Shown here in pieces: positions 32,840-39,516 of a stretch of DNA of 64,000 nt (its first letter is position 1; each line of letters opens with the position of its first letter). The DNA comes from Porphyrobacter sp. GA68 (lineage in GTDB: Bacteria > Pseudomonadota > Alphaproteobacteria > Sphingomonadales > Sphingomonadaceae). Where the stretch lies: positions 52,508-116,507 of the forward strand of contig NZ_JAKQYJ010000003.1 in assembly GCF_022605525.1 (NCBI RefSeq), written 5' to 3'. The notes beneath the pieces are model-generated. The model was not told where the DNA came from. It did not search any database and saw only the letters and a list, made by a program, of their open reading frames with translations. Made by a program: the position numbers and the translations under genes.

Positions 32840-32960
32840 TCCCGCCTTGGGGCGGGACTGCGCTCTATTGCGCTAGGTTCGTCGTGCCCTGGCTTCGCCT
32901 GGACCTCCTCACCAAGCTCCACCGAGCCCCTGCGGGTCTCGGCCCTTCGGGTAACGATCG
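32840..32960 (+). repeat. Structured repeat E, copy 2
   Basis: Same layout as copy 1 but with a different first hairpin (TCCCGCC, TTGG, GGCGGGA at 32840-32857). GCGCTCTA and CGCTAGG follow, then at 32913-32945 the shared block AAGCTCCACCGAGCCCC...GGGTCTCGGCCCT, then ACGATCGACT. It precedes structured element B by about 150 bp. A (CT)n tract lies between them at 33060-33072. Confidence 0.6.
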
Positions 32961-33105
32961 ACTTGCGCGACGCCGGGCGTCCTAGCTGGTCCATAGCAGG
33001 CGCTTTGCGCCTGCCGGACTGCGCTCGGTCCACCCGGCGCACCCGCCATAAAACAATTATCTCTCTCTCTCTGATTTGGAAGCATGGCACGCCGGATTGG
33101 CGGGC

Positions 33106-33246
33106 CTCAAGGATCGGTGGTTCCCCCAATTTTCACGCGGCCGACCCTGCGGGCCGACCACGAGAAAATCGGCTCCCCCACCGCCCGCTTCGCGGCGTTA
33201 ACCGGGGTCCGGCCCAAGGGCCGGCTTCCCGGTTAACGTCCCTGAC
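33106..33246 (+). other. Structured leader element, copy B
   Basis: Arms CTCAAGGA (33106-33113) and TCCCTGAC (33239-33246); GGTGGT pairs with ACCGCC and CCAATTTTC with GAAAATCGG. The CCGC-TTC-GCGG hairpin is kept. The variable hairpin is larger here: GTTAACCGGG and CCGGCCC pair with GGGCCGG and CCCGGTTAAC. It ends 71 bp before the DUF2493 gene. Confidence 0.7.
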
Positions 33247-33317
33247 CCCCTGATCAGCGGCGTGCCGACAAGGACACCTCATCGATGACGATGAGGACAT
33301 CAACCTTGGAGGCTACC

Positions 33318-34295
33318 ATGAACAAGTTCACCGATTTCACCGCTCTCGCCGCTTTCCTCGAAGAGGCTCGCGACCACGGCATCGACACCTCGAACGAGTA
33401 CGCCAGCAGCTTCATCGAAGAATCCGAGATGGCCAAGCTCAGCGTCGTCTCCGAACCCGAGAAGGCGGACATGCCCGACCCGTTCCAGGTCGAAGCAGCC
33501 GTCGACCTGATGATGCGCACGATGTTCGACGTGCTGCGCGACACCCGGATGGAAGAATTCGCAAAGGATCTCGCGTGGGGCTTCTGCAACAGCTTCCACA
33601 TGGTGGCGAAACGTCTCGAAGGACGCGAGGATGACGCCGCCCGCAAGCTGGGCGAACTCGCGCGCACCTTCGACACCTCGGAGATCTACGCGAACGAACT
33701 CGAGGACACGCAGCTGCTCTGCCAGACCCTCGAGGGATGCCGGGCCGCGATGGAGTGCATGCGCGACCACGCCGCCGAGATCTACCGCGTCGAAACGGGT
33801 CAGCCGTTCTCCACCGTGAAGGGCAGCCGGGTCTCCACCAAGCTCAGCGCTTCGATGATCGACGCGCGTGATTACCTCGCAAGCCGCGCACGGACCCGCC
33901 GCGAACAGTTCGCGCCCGAAGGCCCCGTCGTCGCATTCTCCGGAGGTCAGGAGTGGCACGACCACGAACTGCTCTGGGACCGCCTCGACCAGATCGCCAA
34001 GCGCATCCCGTCGATGATCCTAGCAACGACCGCACAGGCCAAGGGTTGCGACGCCATCGCAACCGCGTGGGCAGCATCGCGCGGCATCAAGGTGGTGCAG
34101 TTCAAGCTGGACCGCAGCCAGGGGGCCAAAGCCGCCTGGGTCCGCAACGACCGCATCGTGAACCTCAAGCCGGTCGAAGCGATCGTCTGCGAAGGATCGG
34201 GCGTGCAGTTGAACTTCGCCCAGAAGCTGCGCGCCGCGGGCGTTCCGCTTCACGTCTTCCGCCGCGCCCAGCAGCGCTCTGCCGCCGCAGCGTGA
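33318..34295 (+). CDS. DUF2493 / SLOG-family protein
   Basis: A 325-residue protein. The N-terminal 200 residues are helical and of unknown type. From about residue 205, VVAFSGGQEWHDHELLWDRLDQIAKRIPSMILATTAQAKGCDAIATAWAASRGI, then AAWVRNDRIV, is the DUF2493 domain (YspA-like, SLOG superfamily). That fold binds nucleotide-derived ligands and often occurs in defence or plasmid contexts. The usual Gly-rich loop GSR is SGG here. The ATG at 33318 follows CTTGGAGGCTACC. It forms a single-gene unit between structured element B and a strong terminator. Confidence 0.85.
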   Translation: MNKFTDFTALAAFLEEARDHGIDTSNEYASSFIEESEMAKLSVVSEPEKADMPDPFQVEAAVDLMMRTMFDVLRDTRMEEFAKDLAWGFCNSFHMVAKRLEGREDDAARKLGELARTFDTSEIYANELEDTQLLCQTLEGCRAAMECMRDHAAEIYRVETGQPFSTVKGSRVSTKLSASMIDARDYLASRARTRREQFAPEGPVVAFSGGQEWHDHELLWDRLDQIAKRIPSMILATTAQAKGCDAIATAWAASRGIKVVQFKLDRSQGAKAAWVRNDRIVNLKPVEAIVCEGSGVQLNFAQKLRAAGVPLHVFRRAQQRSAAAA

Positions 34296-34301
34296 CGCCC
34301 T

Positions 34302-34342
34302 CGGGAGGAGGCTCCGGGAAACCGGAGCTTCCTCCCTTTTTT
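34302..34342 (+). terminator. Rho-independent terminator after DUF2493 gene
   Basis: GGGAGGAGGCTCCGG (34302-34316), loop GAAA, CCGGAGCTTCCTCCC (34321-34335) and seven T residues. Confidence 0.92.
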
Positions 34343-34354
34343 TGCCTCGCTCGA

Positions 34355-34389
34355 CGTGCGCCCCGGGGGCATCGAACCCCCGGGTCGCA
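34355..34389. repeat. T-arm-like hairpin 1
   Basis: A 14-bp stem (34355-34368 with 34376-34389, one internal mismatch) and the 7-nt loop CATCGAA. On the minus strand the loop reads TTCGATG between G and C, like a tRNA T-arm. No tRNA body fits around it. A hairpin with the same loop, stem length and a single mismatch, but a different stem sequence, lies at 35957-35991. Confidence 0.65.
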
Positions 34390-34766
34390 CCGGGGACTGA
34401 TCGCACAGCGATCGGGATGACGCTACGCCCGCTGCACGGCTCGCCGGACGGCCCTGCGGCCGTCTCGGCATCGCCAGCAGCGTCCGCGCCAAAGACGCCG
34501 CTCACGGCTCGCCAGGACGCCCCTGCGGGCGTCTCCGGCTTCGCCCGCCGCGTGCCTGCTCGGCACGATTGCGATCGCTCACACCGTCCCGGCTCGCTTG
34601 CCTGCACGCAGCCCTGACGGGCTGCGCGGGCCTGCGCCTCGCCGCTCCCGGTGAACCTGCAGAGCGCAACGTCCCCATGCGTCCCCCGGTGCCTGCCGCC
34701 TCCGGCGACGGCCCGGGGAGAGAGGTGAGGGGGGATCGGAAGAGTGAACCATTCGGGAGTTCCGAG

Positions 34767-35324
34767 ATGATCACCTTCACCGTTCGATCCGATGCCGAAT
34801 TGCGCGCCAAACCGGCAGTCGTGACCGCTCGGCAGCTGGCCGCCTTCCGCGCGTTCGCACGTCAGCATGGCCAGCTCGTCGGCGTCTATGATGACGATGA
34901 CTTCGACTATCTCGCCTACGGCTTCGAAGCCCGCGTCTGCCCGTGGTCCTGCGCGACGATCGCCGGGCTCTTCGGCGACAGCGAAGCCGTCATCGCCGTC
35001 GTCGAAGAAGCCCAGTTCGAAGGGCTCAACGTGCGCTTCTGGAAGGACGAGGAATCGGCATCGATCATGATGGGCGTGTCCACCACACCGGACGGCACCA
35101 CCGAAATGCAATTGTCGAACGCCAACGCTTACGCACTGCTTGCGGCGATCGGCGCAGGGCGCGACGCGACGGGCGAGATCGACCTTGCAGATCTGACGTC
35201 CGCGATCACAGATCCCGCCACACGGCGTTACCTCGAGCGCGAGGGCATGGACACCTACCTTGGACAGCTGGACGCCATGGCGTCGCAGCGTTCGCAAAAC
35301 GGCAAACGTCTGGTCTGGGCCTAG
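34767..35324 (+). CDS. Hypothetical protein
   Basis: A 185-residue acidic protein of unknown family, MITFTVRSDAELRAKPAVVTARQLAAFRAFARQHG. Its C-terminal region (ASIMMGVSTTPDGTTEMQLSNANAYALLAAIGA) is beta-helix mixed. The ribosome site CGGGAGTTCCGAG precedes the ATG at 34767. A purine-rich box (GAGGGGGGATCGGAAGAG) lies upstream as in other genes of this element. The region 34390-34766 before it is GC-rich and non-coding, with small hairpins. Confidence 0.62.
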   Translation: MITFTVRSDAELRAKPAVVTARQLAAFRAFARQHGQLVGVYDDDDFDYLAYGFEARVCPWSCATIAGLFGDSEAVIAVVEEAQFEGLNVRFWKDEESASIMMGVSTTPDGTTEMQLSNANAYALLAAIGAGRDATGEIDLADLTSAITDPATRRYLEREGMDTYLGQLDAMASQRSQNGKRLVWA

Positions 35325-35481
35325 CTTCCTCCCAGATCGGGCGTCCGGGGGCGTCGGCAGTGCCGGCGCCCCCTTTCATTTGCCCGAAAGGCTCAAGGCT
35401 CTGGCGGCACCGCTGCGCCCTCCAAGGAACCAAGGGCTCTCACACATGACTTCCCATTCTGACATCCGCCAGGCAGGCGGC

Positions 35482-35621
35482 GTCAAGGATCGGCGGTACC
35501 CCCAATTTTGACGGCCCGGGCCACTCCGCTACGCTACGCTACGCTCCGGACCCGAACCGACAAAATCGGCTCCCCCACCGCCCGCTTCGCGGCGCACGGG
35601 CTGCGCCCGCACGTCCCTGAC
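35482..35621 (+). other. Structured leader element, copy C
   Basis: Arms GTCAAGGA (35482-35489) and TCCCTGAC (35614-35621); GGCGGT pairs with ACCGCC. The central stem is CCAATTTTG with CAAAATCGG, a compensatory C-G to G-C change relative to copies A and B. The inner variable loop holds a CTACG tandem repeat (about 35527-35546). It ends 60 bp before the ATG at 35682. Confidence 0.7.
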
Positions 35622-35681
35622 CCCGCCTGCTGCCGAACGTCCCTCATGACCCTGTCAATTTCGACAATCATGGAGGCAAAC

Positions 35682-35906
35682 ATGACCCTGCAACTTCACT
35701 ACACCGGCACGAACAATTCCGCTTACCTCGACGCTCTCGAAATTGCCGAACGACGCGCTCCACACAGCTACTTCAACCAACACATCATCGCCGAGCGAGA
35801 CAACAGCTTCATCGCGATCGACGAGGGCGACTACAACGCTCTCCCGGCACATCTCGCAAGCCGGGTCATCCACACCATCCCGGGCGGCATGCACGACGAG
35901 TTCTGA
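35682..35906 (+). CDS. Small hypothetical protein
   Basis: A 74-residue protein, MTLQLHYTGTNNSAYLDAL, with HIIAERDNSFIAIDEGDYNALP in the middle and IHTIPGGMHDEF at the end. The ribosome site ATGGAGGCAAAC is strong, and a terminator follows 7 bp after the stop. Likely related to the 62-residue protein at 31327 and governed by the same kind of leader. Function unknown. Confidence 0.7.
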   Translation: MTLQLHYTGTNNSAYLDALEIAERRAPHSYFNQHIIAERDNSFIAIDEGDYNALPAHLASRVIHTIPGGMHDEF

Positions 35907-35913
35907 GACGACA

Positions 35914-35942
35914 AGGGAGGGGCCACGCGCCCCTCTCTTTTT
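35914..35942 (+). terminator. Rho-independent terminator
   Basis: GGGAGGGGC (35915-35923) pairs with GCCCCTCTC (35929-35937, one wobble), followed by five T residues. Confidence 0.85.
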
Positions 35943-35956
35943 GCTTGCTGGGCGAA

Positions 35957-35991
35957 ACGGACACGAGGGGCATCGAACCCCTCGCGTCCGT
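35957..35991. repeat. T-arm-like hairpin 2
   Basis: A 14-bp stem (35957-35970 with 35978-35991, one mismatch) closing the loop CATCGAA, as in hairpin 1 but with an unrelated stem sequence. Both hairpins start about 13 bp after a terminator T-run. Confidence 0.65.
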
Positions 35992-36015
35992 GTCGTGGCG
36001 CTGTCCCTTTGTCGA

Positions 36016-36231
36016 TCAGGCGAGGCGTTTGATCGTCTCGTCAAGACCAAGCGCTTTGATGCGCTTCAGGACCGTGTCCAGCTGCTCCTCGCTTGCCCTC
36101 ATCAGGATGCTCTTTCCGATCAGCTTCTGACGCTCGGATTGCTCGCGCTCCTGCAGCCTTTTCCGGCGCTCGGCCAGCCTCGATTCCTCGGCCTCGATTG
36201 CCTTGCGTTCGCTCTCAAGTGATCCCGCCAT
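36016..36231 (-). CDS. Small coiled-coil protein near oriT
   Basis: A 71-residue charged helical protein, MAGSLESERKAIEAEESRLAERRKRLQERE, predicted coiled coil, with a second helix DTVLKRIKALGLDETIKRLA. The start at 36231 is chosen over 36321 because the longer form begins with an unlikely basic segment. It diverges from the conjugation genes across the oriT region, the usual place for small mobilisation accessory proteins. That role is inferred. Confidence 0.62.
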   Translation of the reverse strand: MAGSLESERKAIEAEESRLAERRKRLQEREQSERQKLIGKSILMRASEEQLDTVLKRIKALGLDETIKRLA

Positions 36232-36599
36232 TCTCGTCTCTTTCGTGCTTCGTTCCTGGGTGCCTCCGAGCGAAACTTTAGCCGCCTCCCTACGCACATG
36301 GAAGCGCCGGGAACTGGCCATGCCGGAAGAGGCATGGGCGACCCTCTTATGTCCGAACGAAAGGAGGCGCGTGCCTGGCCTTCGGCTAGGGCACGCTTAG
36401 GTCCGGGATCGCTTCGCTTTCCCCTTGGACGGTCCGGGGCCGTTGCGCACAGCGCAGCCCCTACCGGAATCTGGCACCCCTATCGAAAGACCAGTAACCC
36501 AGGAGCAGCAACCACGTCAGCAGTCCCTATAGATTTGCACACCGTATGCGGCGACCGCACTTGTTAACTCGTTGATAATACTGCGATACTACGTCTGTA

Positions 36600-36690
36600 A
36601 TCTCGTCATACAGGTGTAGTCGCGGCCTCAGTTTGCCGCTACGCGACTGATATTCCGCGATTTTCGGCAAACGACAATCGGAATACAGTT
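36600..36690. other. oriT: Probable origin of transfer (oriT) region
   Basis: The 540-bp gap 36232-36772 becomes AT-rich from about 36500 and holds three interleaved inverted repeats: AGTCGCG/CGCGACT (36618-36624, 36642-36648), TTTGCCG/CGGCAAA (36632-36638, 36665-36671) and ATTCCG/CGGAAT (36652-36657, 36679-36684). It lies directly upstream of a ribbon-helix-helix protein, a coupling protein and a MobF relaxase, the arrangement of R388-type oriT. The nick site cannot be fixed from sequence alone. Confidence 0.6.
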
Positions 36691-36772
36691 TCACTCTTCA
36701 CGCCCTGACAGCCTTGCGCTAAAAGGACACTGCGAAACCCCCACCAGCCAGTCCTGAAGACAGGGACTGGTG

Positions 36773-37063
36773 ATGATCGACAAGTCCAAGGTAATCAGCC
36801 TCAGGCTGACCGAACAAGAAACTGCTGCGCTCGACAGCGCTGCGCGGAGTTTGGGAACAACCCGCGCTGAAGTCATTCGGACCGCGCTTCGCATAGGCGT
36901 CCCATTCGCCGTTGCTTCGCATGGCATAAATGCCCCGCGGCTCGTCATGTGCCTCGAACGCATGCAGGCTGCACTGGACGTTATTGTCCACCGGGAACAC
37001 GCTGACGCAGCCCCTCAACTGAACACGATTGCCGAGCAACGCATGGCCGAATTCCATGCGTAG
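36773..37063 (+). CDS. Ribbon-helix-helix protein (TrwA-like nicking accessory)
   Basis: A 96-residue protein. KVISLRLTEQETAALDSAARSLGTTRAEVIRTALRIGV is a ribbon-helix-helix DNA-binding domain (one strand, two helices). Placed first in the traD-relaxase operon, next to a set of inverted repeats, it matches TrwA/TraY-type proteins that bind oriT, help the relaxase nick and repress the operon. The start ATG at 36773 directly follows a GTG in the same frame. It overlaps the next gene by 8 bp. Confidence 0.8.
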   Translation: MIDKSKVISLRLTEQETAALDSAARSLGTTRAEVIRTALRIGVPFAVASHGINAPRLVMCLERMQAALDVIVHREHADAAPQLNTIAEQRMAEFHA

Positions 37064-39515
37064 GGACGACATCCGTTTCAACGGCAAAGCGGCCACCGTC
37101 GAGCACCATTCCGCACGCGGACGCGTGACCCGAAACGCGGGCAACTTCACCCGCGGATCGCAGCTCGTCACGCACGAGTTCTGGATGTGGTTTGCAGGGA
37201 TCAGCATCCCCCTCAAGATCTACGGTCTGGTGCTCGCCATCTGCCTCACCGTCTTCATCCTGTTCGGGCTCGCCGAGTTCGAATTCCAGATGATCCTGAT
37301 GCGTCTCTATTCGACGCTCTGGACATACCTCGGGTTCGACCCGCAGAAGATCGTTCACCTGACCCTCCCGGGTCGAACGATCCGCGCGATGCCGATCGGC
37401 TACGTGCCCTTCAATCCGTTCGTCGACGCGGCCTGGCAAACAATGATGCGCATCCTGTTCGCATCGCTCGTGATGAGCGCCTTTATCACCGCGCCGCTGA
37501 CCATGTGGTACGTCGATTTCTCGCGCAAGCGGGGCAAGGCGATCCTGCAGGAACGCCATGAACGCGGGGCCATGCTTGTCACGCGCGACATCCTCCAAAA
37601 CGAGGTGCGCGCGCACAACAACAACCGGTTCGCCTACGAGTGTCAGAACCTCTCTCCGCCGATGCTCCCAAAAGACGTGGTCGTCCTGAATCGCGCGTCG
37701 AAAAGAGCGCTGGGCATTCACCAGCCCTACAAGATCGCCGGGATCGCCTATCCGTGGCGCCTCGAGCAGTCGCACACGATGCTGATCGGCACGACCGGCG
37801 CAGGCAAAACCACGCAGCTTCGCAGCATCGTCAAGCAGCTGCGCGAGCGCGGGCACAGCGCGGTTATCTTCGATCTCACCGGCGCGTTCGTCGAGAGTTT
37901 CTACAACCCGGAAACCGACGTCATCCTCAACCCCATGGACCAGCGCTGTCGGCCCTGGACCATCTTCAACGACTGCGACATCTACGCTGATTTTCTGTCG
38001 GCCGCGACCGCGCTCATCCCCTCCGATCCCGGTGACAAGGAGCCCTTCTGGCAGCTCGCGGCGCGGACCCTCTTTGTTGAAATCTGCATCAAGCTGAAAG
38101 CGGACGGCGAGACCTCGAACGCCGCGATCGCGCATCACCTCATGACGGCCGAGCTGAAGCGAATCCACGCCAAGCTCGAGGACACAGTTGCTGCGCCGCT
38201 GACGACCGAGAAAGCGGCGCGCATGGCGGAGTCGATCCGCTCGGTCTTCAACACCAACGGCAACGTCCTGCGGTTCCTGCCCGACCCGGTCGAGGGCGGT
38301 GCGCAGGGCTTCTCGATCACCGACTGGATGACGGAGGAGCAGGCCCCCGGGTCGATCATGTTCATCACGTCGAACCACACCGACCTGACGCTCACCCGTC
38401 CGCTCCTGACCCTCTGGATGGACCTTGCCGTCAACAGCCTGATGCGCCTGCCCCGCACCCGCGACTTGCGCACCTGGTTCCTGTTCGACGAGGTGCATGC
38501 GCTGCACGCACTACCGGCGATCGAGCATGGCCTGCAGACTGCACGCAACTTCGGCGGCGCGTTCGTGCTTGGCATCCACTCGTTCGACAAGCTGGTCGAG
38601 ACCTATGGCGAGCAGGGCGCGGTCAGCTTGACTGGCCTTGCGCGCACCAAGCTGATCCTCGCCACGGCCGACTATCGATCCGCCGAGCGCTGCGCGGAAT
38701 TCATCGGCAACCGCGAGGTCCGGCAGATGGATGAGGCCTACAGCTACGGCTACAACAACACCCGCGACGCCTCGACCCTCACACCGCGCAAGATGATCGA
38801 GCCACTCGTCATTCCCGACGACATCACGAACCTGCCGTCGATGCACGGCTTCATCAAGTTTCCCGACGGCTTCCCCGCGGCAAGGATCAAACTGCAGTGG
38901 CAGGACTATCCGAAGGTCGCCGAAGGCTTTCTCCGGGTCACCAAGATGGAACCGACGCCCTACGTGCCGCCCAGGGCCAAGGCGCCTGCGGCGCCGAAAC
39001 GCGCGGAAGAGGGAGGGGAGGGTGGTCGCGAGCATACGCCGCTCACCGGACCGGAGGACGAGCAGGAAATCGAGCGCACGGAACCCGGCGAGGAGGCCAA
39101 GCAGCAAGACGCGCGCTCAGAAGCCGAGCTGGCGGCCGAGGCAATGGTGGTGCGCGGCGATCTTGGCGCAGTCGTCAACGACATCGGGCGCGCACCCGCC
39201 CCCGCCCAGGACCAGTCACCCCACGTAGCGGAAGGCAGAGAGGTGACTGCGGGCGCAAAACCGGTGGGGGGCGCATCGGTCTTTAGTGTCGGCGCGCTTA
39301 CCGCCAAGACGGATGAGCTTGAGATGGCTCGCACCAAGGCAACGCAGGCGCTGACCGAACGTCGACATGGCCCGGACGCGAGAGACCGGGGCGAAGAGCA
39401 GATCCTGCGCGAGACGCGCGAGGGCGCCGGCGCTGCCCCGCACGATCCGCACCACCATCACCACCGCGAAGACCCCGCCGTAGAGGCGGAGCTCGATGAC
39501 GACATGGAGATGTGA
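37056..39515 (+). CDS. traD: Type IV coupling protein (TraD/TrwB-like)
   Basis: An 819-residue membrane ATPase that carries the relaxase-DNA complex to the secretion channel. There are two membrane segments near residues 45-65 (IYGLVLAICLTVFILFGLAEF) and 135-160. Walker A GTTGAGKTTQ is near 245 and Walker B WFLFDEVHAL near 475. The C-terminal 170 residues are acidic and low-complexity, with a His cluster (HHHHH) near the end. The start at 37056 (MRRDDIRF) overlaps the previous stop; ATG at 37029 is an alternative. Second gene of the conjugation operon. Confidence 0.92.
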   Translation: MRRDDIRFNGKAATVEHHSARGRVTRNAGNFTRGSQLVTHEFWMWFAGISIPLKIYGLVLAICLTVFILFGLAEFEFQMILMRLYSTLWTYLGFDPQKIVHLTLPGRTIRAMPIGYVPFNPFVDAAWQTMMRILFASLVMSAFITAPLTMWYVDFSRKRGKAILQERHERGAMLVTRDILQNEVRAHNNNRFAYECQNLSPPMLPKDVVVLNRASKRALGIHQPYKIAGIAYPWRLEQSHTMLIGTTGAGKTTQLRSIVKQLRERGHSAVIFDLTGAFVESFYNPETDVILNPMDQRCRPWTIFNDCDIYADFLSAATALIPSDPGDKEPFWQLAARTLFVEICIKLKADGETSNAAIAHHLMTAELKRIHAKLEDTVAAPLTTEKAARMAESIRSVFNTNGNVLRFLPDPVEGGAQGFSITDWMTEEQAPGSIMFITSNHTDLTLTRPLLTLWMDLAVNSLMRLPRTRDLRTWFLFDEVHALHALPAIEHGLQTARNFGGAFVLGIHSFDKLVETYGEQGAVSLTGLARTKLILATADYRSAERCAEFIGNREVRQMDEAYSYGYNNTRDASTLTPRKMIEPLVIPDDITNLPSMHGFIKFPDGFPAARIKLQWQDYPKVAEGFLRVTKMEPTPYVPPRAKAPAAPKRAEEGGEGGREHTPLTGPEDEQEIERTEPGEEAKQQDARSEAELAAEAMVVRGDLGAVVNDIGRAPAPAQDQSPHVAEGREVTAGAKPVGGASVFSVGALTAKTDELEMARTKATQALTERRHGPDARDRGEEQILRETREGAGAAPHDPHHHHHREDPAVEAELDDDMEM

Positions 39516-39516
39516 C

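Noticed and set aside
33060..33073. (CT)n tract as a phase-variation repeat
   Set aside because: Not inside or right before a reading frame; it lies 250 bp upstream of the next ATG.
34355..34440. tRNA gene on the minus strand ending in a T-arm-like hairpin
   Set aside because: No anticodon arm with a 7-nt loop and no complementary acceptor strand is found upstream. The same is true of the hairpin at 35957.
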